NCBI GenBank assembly: GCA_038211295.1
Contig: JBBQVS010000013.1
Span: 1 to 64,000 of the forward strand
Direction: 5' to 3'
Source of the DNA: JBBQVS01 sp038211295
Lineage (GTDB): Bacteria > Chloroflexota > Ktedonobacteria > Ktedonobacterales > Ktedonobacteraceae
DNA: 64,000 bases
Positions 61,114 to 64,000 of this stretch are shown one piece after another (position 1 is the stretch's first letter; each line of letters opens with the position of its first letter). The position numbers and the translations under genes are program-made. The notes beneath the pieces are model-generated. The model saw nothing but the letters and a program-made list of their open reading frames with translations. It had not been told where the DNA came from and did no database searches.

Positions 61114-62423
61114 CGTGCCTGTCCTCTCTTGCCCACCGCTTTTCCTGCTTCTACCTTCTTTCTGACCTCTTCGTATACCTGTGTTGGTGTGATATCTTTC
61201 ATACATTGTGTGGTATGAAAACGACAATCGGCGGGGCCTTTCGCATTGTAACATGGGCTACACCAGATATCGCTCTGTAGAATTGTCGCGGTAGGACTTA
61301 CAGGGCCGCTTAGCGCAGGATCCGTTGGCCCATGTATCGCGAGAAGTGGCGTGCCAACTGCTGCCGCGAGATGCATCGGGCCACTATCCCCTGTTACCAG
61401 AAGATCAGCGCGTTGGTAGAGTGCGGCAAGCTGAAGCAAGCTTGTTTTACCTGCGAGGTTCAATGGACGAGCGTTGCAACGACGTATAATCTCTTCGATG
61501 AGTGGTATATCATTGAGTGCGCCCGTCAAGACAACGTGCACCGCGTTTTCACTGAGCAGGCGATCTATAAGCGTTGCCCAGTGGGGAACAGGCCAACGTT
61601 TCGACTGCCCATTATTTGAGCTGACATGGCAGGCGATAAGTGTGCTGTTTTCCTGTACACCCTCTTGCCACAGCAACACATCCACCTGCTCGCGTGCCTG
61701 AGCATCAACCGCGAGGTGTGGTACGCGACTTTCGAGTGTCACCGTCGCGCCCGCTGCTTGGGCCAGTTCCAAGCAATAATCGACTTCGTGTTTATGGTCG
61801 TTAGCGTCCCAGTGCTGCCCTGTGAGAGTATCTGTGAGGAAGCCGGGATAGTTTTCGTGTGAGAAGCCGAGGCGACGTTGTGCGCCACTGAGTAGCAGCA
61901 GTGCCGATGCCCAGGGGCCAAACAGGTTGACCGCGAGATCGTATTTGCGCCTATGAAGACGTTGCCGCAACGCGAAGAGGTCACGCCAATTTTGCCAGCG
62001 CAAAAGTGCTCCGGGGCGTCGCCAAAGATTAGGGTCGTAGGGAAAAATAGTGCTCAGGTTGGCATCATTTGCGACTACCTTCGCGCTGGCAGGAACCGCG
62101 ATCAGGTCAATCTCAGCTTCTGGATATGTTTGTTTGAGTAGTCGTATGGCGGTAAGTGACATAATCAGGTCGCCAATGAGATCGACCCGAATAACCAGAA
62201 TACGCCGAGGGCGGAATGTTTCCGTAGTCAATGACGCATACGGTTTTCCTCTTCTTCTAAGCAACAGAAGTGCGCCAACCAGACTCATCATGCCATAAAT
62301 ACTCGTGCTGAGTAGATGCTTGCTTCTGTAGACCAGACCATTGCGAAGCGTGCGTCGTGACGTGGGGGGTAGTGGATAGCCATATTCGTCGATCACAGAA
62401 AGTGTAGGTAATAATTTCTTCAT
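61110..62423 (-). CDS. glycosyltransferase family 9, gene 3 of array
   Basis: A 437-residue GT9 protein. A variable N-terminus with one hydrophobic segment (SIYGMMSLVGALLLLRRRG) precedes RILVIRVDLIGDLIMSLTAIRLL. The donor site is [43 protein letters not shown] is the typical C-terminal Cys motif. The ATG at 62423 overlaps the previous stop as ATGA. Confidence 0.88.
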   Translation of the reverse strand: MKKLLPTLSVIDEYGYPLPPTSRRTLRNGLVYRSKHLLSTSIYGMMSLVGALLLLRRRGKPYASLTTETFRPRRILVIRVDLIGDLIMSLTAIRLLKQTYPEAEIDLIAVPASAKVVANDANLSTIFPYDPNLWRRPGALLRWQNWRDLFALRQRLHRRKYDLAVNLFGPWASALLLLSGAQRRLGFSHENYPGFLTDTLTGQHWDANDHKHEVDYCLELAQAAGATVTLESRVPHLAVDAQAREQVDVLLWQEGVQENSTLIACHVSSNNGQSKRWPVPHWATLIDRLLSENAVHVVLTGALNDIPLIEEIIRRCNARPLNLAGKTSLLQLAALYQRADLLVTGDSGPMHLAAAVGTPLLAIHGPTDPALSGPVSPTATILQSDIWCSPCYNAKGPADCRFHTTQCMKDITPTQVYEEVRKKVEAGKAVGKRGQAR

Positions 62424-63649
62424 GTCTTAAAATCTTCAACTATATTTTTTGTAGTACTAGAATATTTTTCTAACAGGGCAATACTTGCCGTCTGCACTAC
62501 TTGCGCCGACACCAGACGCACGCAGGGATGTGCAGAAAGTTCGTCTGCCTTGAAATCCAAGCGTCCACATGGAATGGTGGCACATGAGGCACAACGGTGT
62601 GTTGACGCGATGACAGGATGTGCTTGTACTGGCCCCCAGGGGCCAAAGATGTGAGTATCGGTTGGACCAAAGATTTGAAGCGTGGGTGTTCCCTGAGCCA
62701 CCGCGAGGTGCAAGGGGCCATTATCCACGCCAAGAACCAGCGTCGCGCGTTTGAGGAGCGCGGCAAGTTGCCCAACTGTGGCATCAGTCACCAGCAAGGT
62801 GTCTGCTGTTATGTCTTGCGCTATCTCCATGAGCATAGGCCGTTCGGACAGACTTCCTGTAAGTACAATATGTACAACAAACCGCCCTGTAAGCGTATTG
62901 ACTACACTTGCCCACGCCTCTGTACGCCACAATTTGACTGCCGCGCCCGTGCCTGCGTGTAGTACAACAACTCTCACATTCGTGTCTATAGCTGCGCTCT
63001 GTAAGTGCTCAGTGACCCATATCTGTTCTTCTTCGGAAGGTAAAAAGACCAGTGGATACTGCTCAGGAGTGTACGGTTTCTTGAGCATGGGACGGTTGAG
63101 TGCGTGCAGCGCAGCACTCACAAGGCGCAAACTGGAGACGGTAGCATGTTCTGCCGCGTGAAATGGCTCAGCGTGTGTAAAAAATTGTGTCCCCGGTTCA
63201 AGTGCGTACCCGACGCGGTATGGTATTGCGGCGAGATAGAGCAAGGCGGCCCCCCACCAGAAATCGGGTCGCAGGTTGATCGCGAGGTCATACTTGCCAC
63301 GTCGTACCTGCTGTGCCGTGCGGAAAAGCTGAACATATGGTTCCAGTGGCCCCTGCGCTTCACGGCGAAAGCCCGGAAATGGACAGGTGATAAGACGGTC
63401 AAGCGCGGGATGGCGTGCCACTATCTCACTTGACCAGGCACCAACTATCATCGTGATAGTGGCATCGGGCAGAGCGTTTCTAAGCGCGTCGAGAATCGGC
63501 GTTGTTAGCACAAGATCGCCGAGATGGTCTGGTCGCACCAACAAGATGCGCGGCGGTCTCGTGGCGGTCTCGTGTGCGGTATTCCGTGCGTTCCACATTC
63601 CAAGCAGACGTACCAGCAACAGTATCAGCGTGCGAAGCAGATGTTTCAT
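62420..63649 (-). CDS. glycosyltransferase family 9, gene 2 of array
   Basis: A 409-residue GT9 protein. Start at ATG 63649, which overlaps the upstream stop as TGATG. A hydrophobic N-terminal stretch (LLRTLILLLVRLLGMW) precedes RILLVRPDHLGDLVLTTPIL. The donor site is TLVLGVDNGPLHLAVAQGTPTLQIFGPTD, with CASCATIPCG later. Tight overlaps through the array indicate co-translation of a glycan-assembly set. Confidence 0.88.
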   Translation of the reverse strand: MKHLLRTLILLLVRLLGMWNARNTAHETATRPPRILLVRPDHLGDLVLTTPILDALRNALPDATITMIVGAWSSEIVARHPALDRLITCPFPGFRREAQGPLEPYVQLFRTAQQVRRGKYDLAINLRPDFWWGAALLYLAAIPYRVGYALEPGTQFFTHAEPFHAAEHATVSSLRLVSAALHALNRPMLKKPYTPEQYPLVFLPSEEEQIWVTEHLQSAAIDTNVRVVVLHAGTGAAVKLWRTEAWASVVNTLTGRFVVHIVLTGSLSERPMLMEIAQDITADTLLVTDATVGQLAALLKRATLVLGVDNGPLHLAVAQGTPTLQIFGPTDTHIFGPWGPVQAHPVIASTHRCASCATIPCGRLDFKADELSAHPCVRLVSAQVVQTASIALLEKYSSTTKNIVEDFKT

Positions 63650-64000
63650 CAGGATGTGACCTCTTCGCTTTTTGTTGTAGGAATGAGACGTTGCACCGCG
63701 TTCCACACATCTTCTATGCTCACAGACGACATACATGTACAATTAACGCACGGTTGCATCTTGCCTAGAAAGAAACATGGTTTCCCTGTAGGGTTCCGCC
63801 ACAGGGCGATATGGTGTGGGTCTTCTACAGGATAGGGGCCGTATTCCTGTGGACTGGTGGGGCCAAAAATTGCGATTACGGGTATACCAACCGCCGCCGC
63901 GAGATGCATCGGGCTACTATCATTGCCGATAAAGAGGGCGCACCGTTCAAGCAAGGCGGCGGATGCGCCAAATGTCGTTTTACCTGCGAGGTTGAGTACG
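63649..64000 (-). CDS. glycosyltransferase family 9, gene 1 of array (5' part outside window)
   Basis: The last ~117 codons of a GT9 gene whose start lies beyond base 64000. The frame stays open to the edge and reads [55 protein letters not shown] and CVNCTC, matching the C-terminal donor domain of its neighbours. Confidence 0.88.
   Translation of the reverse strand, partial: VLNLAGKTTFGASAALLERCALFIGNDSSPMHLAAAVGIPVIAIFGPTSPQEYGPYPVEDPHHIALWRNPTGKPCFFLGKMQPCVNCTCMSSVSIEDVWNAVQRLIPTTKSEEVTS

Noticed and set aside
1..64000. tRNA, rRNA, CRISPR array and prophage search by eye
   Set aside because: No cloverleaf with GGTTCGA-type T-loop, no rRNA signature, no regularly spaced repeats and no phage structural genes were noticed; a computational scan (tRNAscan, Infernal, CRISPR finder) would settle this.

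Overview
The window most probably comes from a Chloroflexota bacterium of the class Ktedonobacteria. This is inferred from the family mix, not from a search: Ser/Thr-kinase-like proteins with a C-terminal membrane anchor and exported domain, Gram-positive-type MurT/GatD, a class II FBPase, an NFACT/RqcH protein, a tandem OppA expansion, medium GC coding DNA, and many ATGA gene overlaps. No tRNA, rRNA operon, CRISPR array, IS element or prophage was seen. The only RNA gene recognised is RNase P RNA.

Layout. 1-10814: an oligopeptide ABC transporter on the minus strand, with three tandem lipoprotein binding proteins (oppA3, oppA2, oppA1) followed by oppB-C-D-F; a strong sigma-70-type promoter precedes oppB. 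10931-15501: a minus-strand group of one TPR protein and two unrecognised proteins. 15765-18078: a lone cyclic-nucleotide-binding domain protein, nrdR, a DUF6788-like small protein and a long-form hibernation factor. 18085-21268: murT-gatD (lipid II amidation) plus an orphan ClpX-type zinc-finger protein. 21519-28163: topA, a truncated isocitrate-dehydrogenase-like remnant that still has promoter and RBS, glpX, gmk and rqcH. 28237-31305: rpoN and rnc, then RNase P RNA divergently, then a UBA-like small protein.

31585-43059: ctaG-like membrane protein, FAD oxidoreductase, DUF1015 protein, a pseudokinase fused to a Rieske [2Fe-2S] domain, a small membrane protein, a YbjN-like protein, a SIS-domain protein, an M29-type aminopeptidase and an apparently active membrane Ser/Thr kinase. 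43167-48329: DNA polymerase I, a metallophosphoesterase and a small HTH protein. 48342-54394: a secreted GH76 mannanase with two F5/8C (CBM32-like) domains, a sugar-nucleotide epimerase-like protein lacking the usual catalytic Tyr, a PH-domain membrane protein, and a kinase-like protein with no N-lobe. 54514-59092: a sarcosine-oxidase-like flavoenzyme, a divergent EPSP-synthase-like enzyme, a small unknown protein and a radical SAM enzyme. 59120-64000: a minus-strand operon of four GT9 (heptosyltransferase-like) genes and one GNAT gene, translationally coupled by ATGA or TGATG overlaps and running off the window.

The most unusual item is the pseudokinase-Rieske fusion at 35569-37656. It aligns without gaps through its key positions with the active kinase at 41356, yet it has lost the ATP lysine, the catalytic Asp and the DFG Asp. 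It carries an internal twin-arginine-like membrane segment followed by an intact Rieske ligand set. A second degenerate kinase (52892-54394) lacks its whole N-lobe but keeps an anchor and an exported domain. Together they suggest that this lineage re-uses kinase folds as non-catalytic cytoplasmic modules on membrane-anchored sensors.
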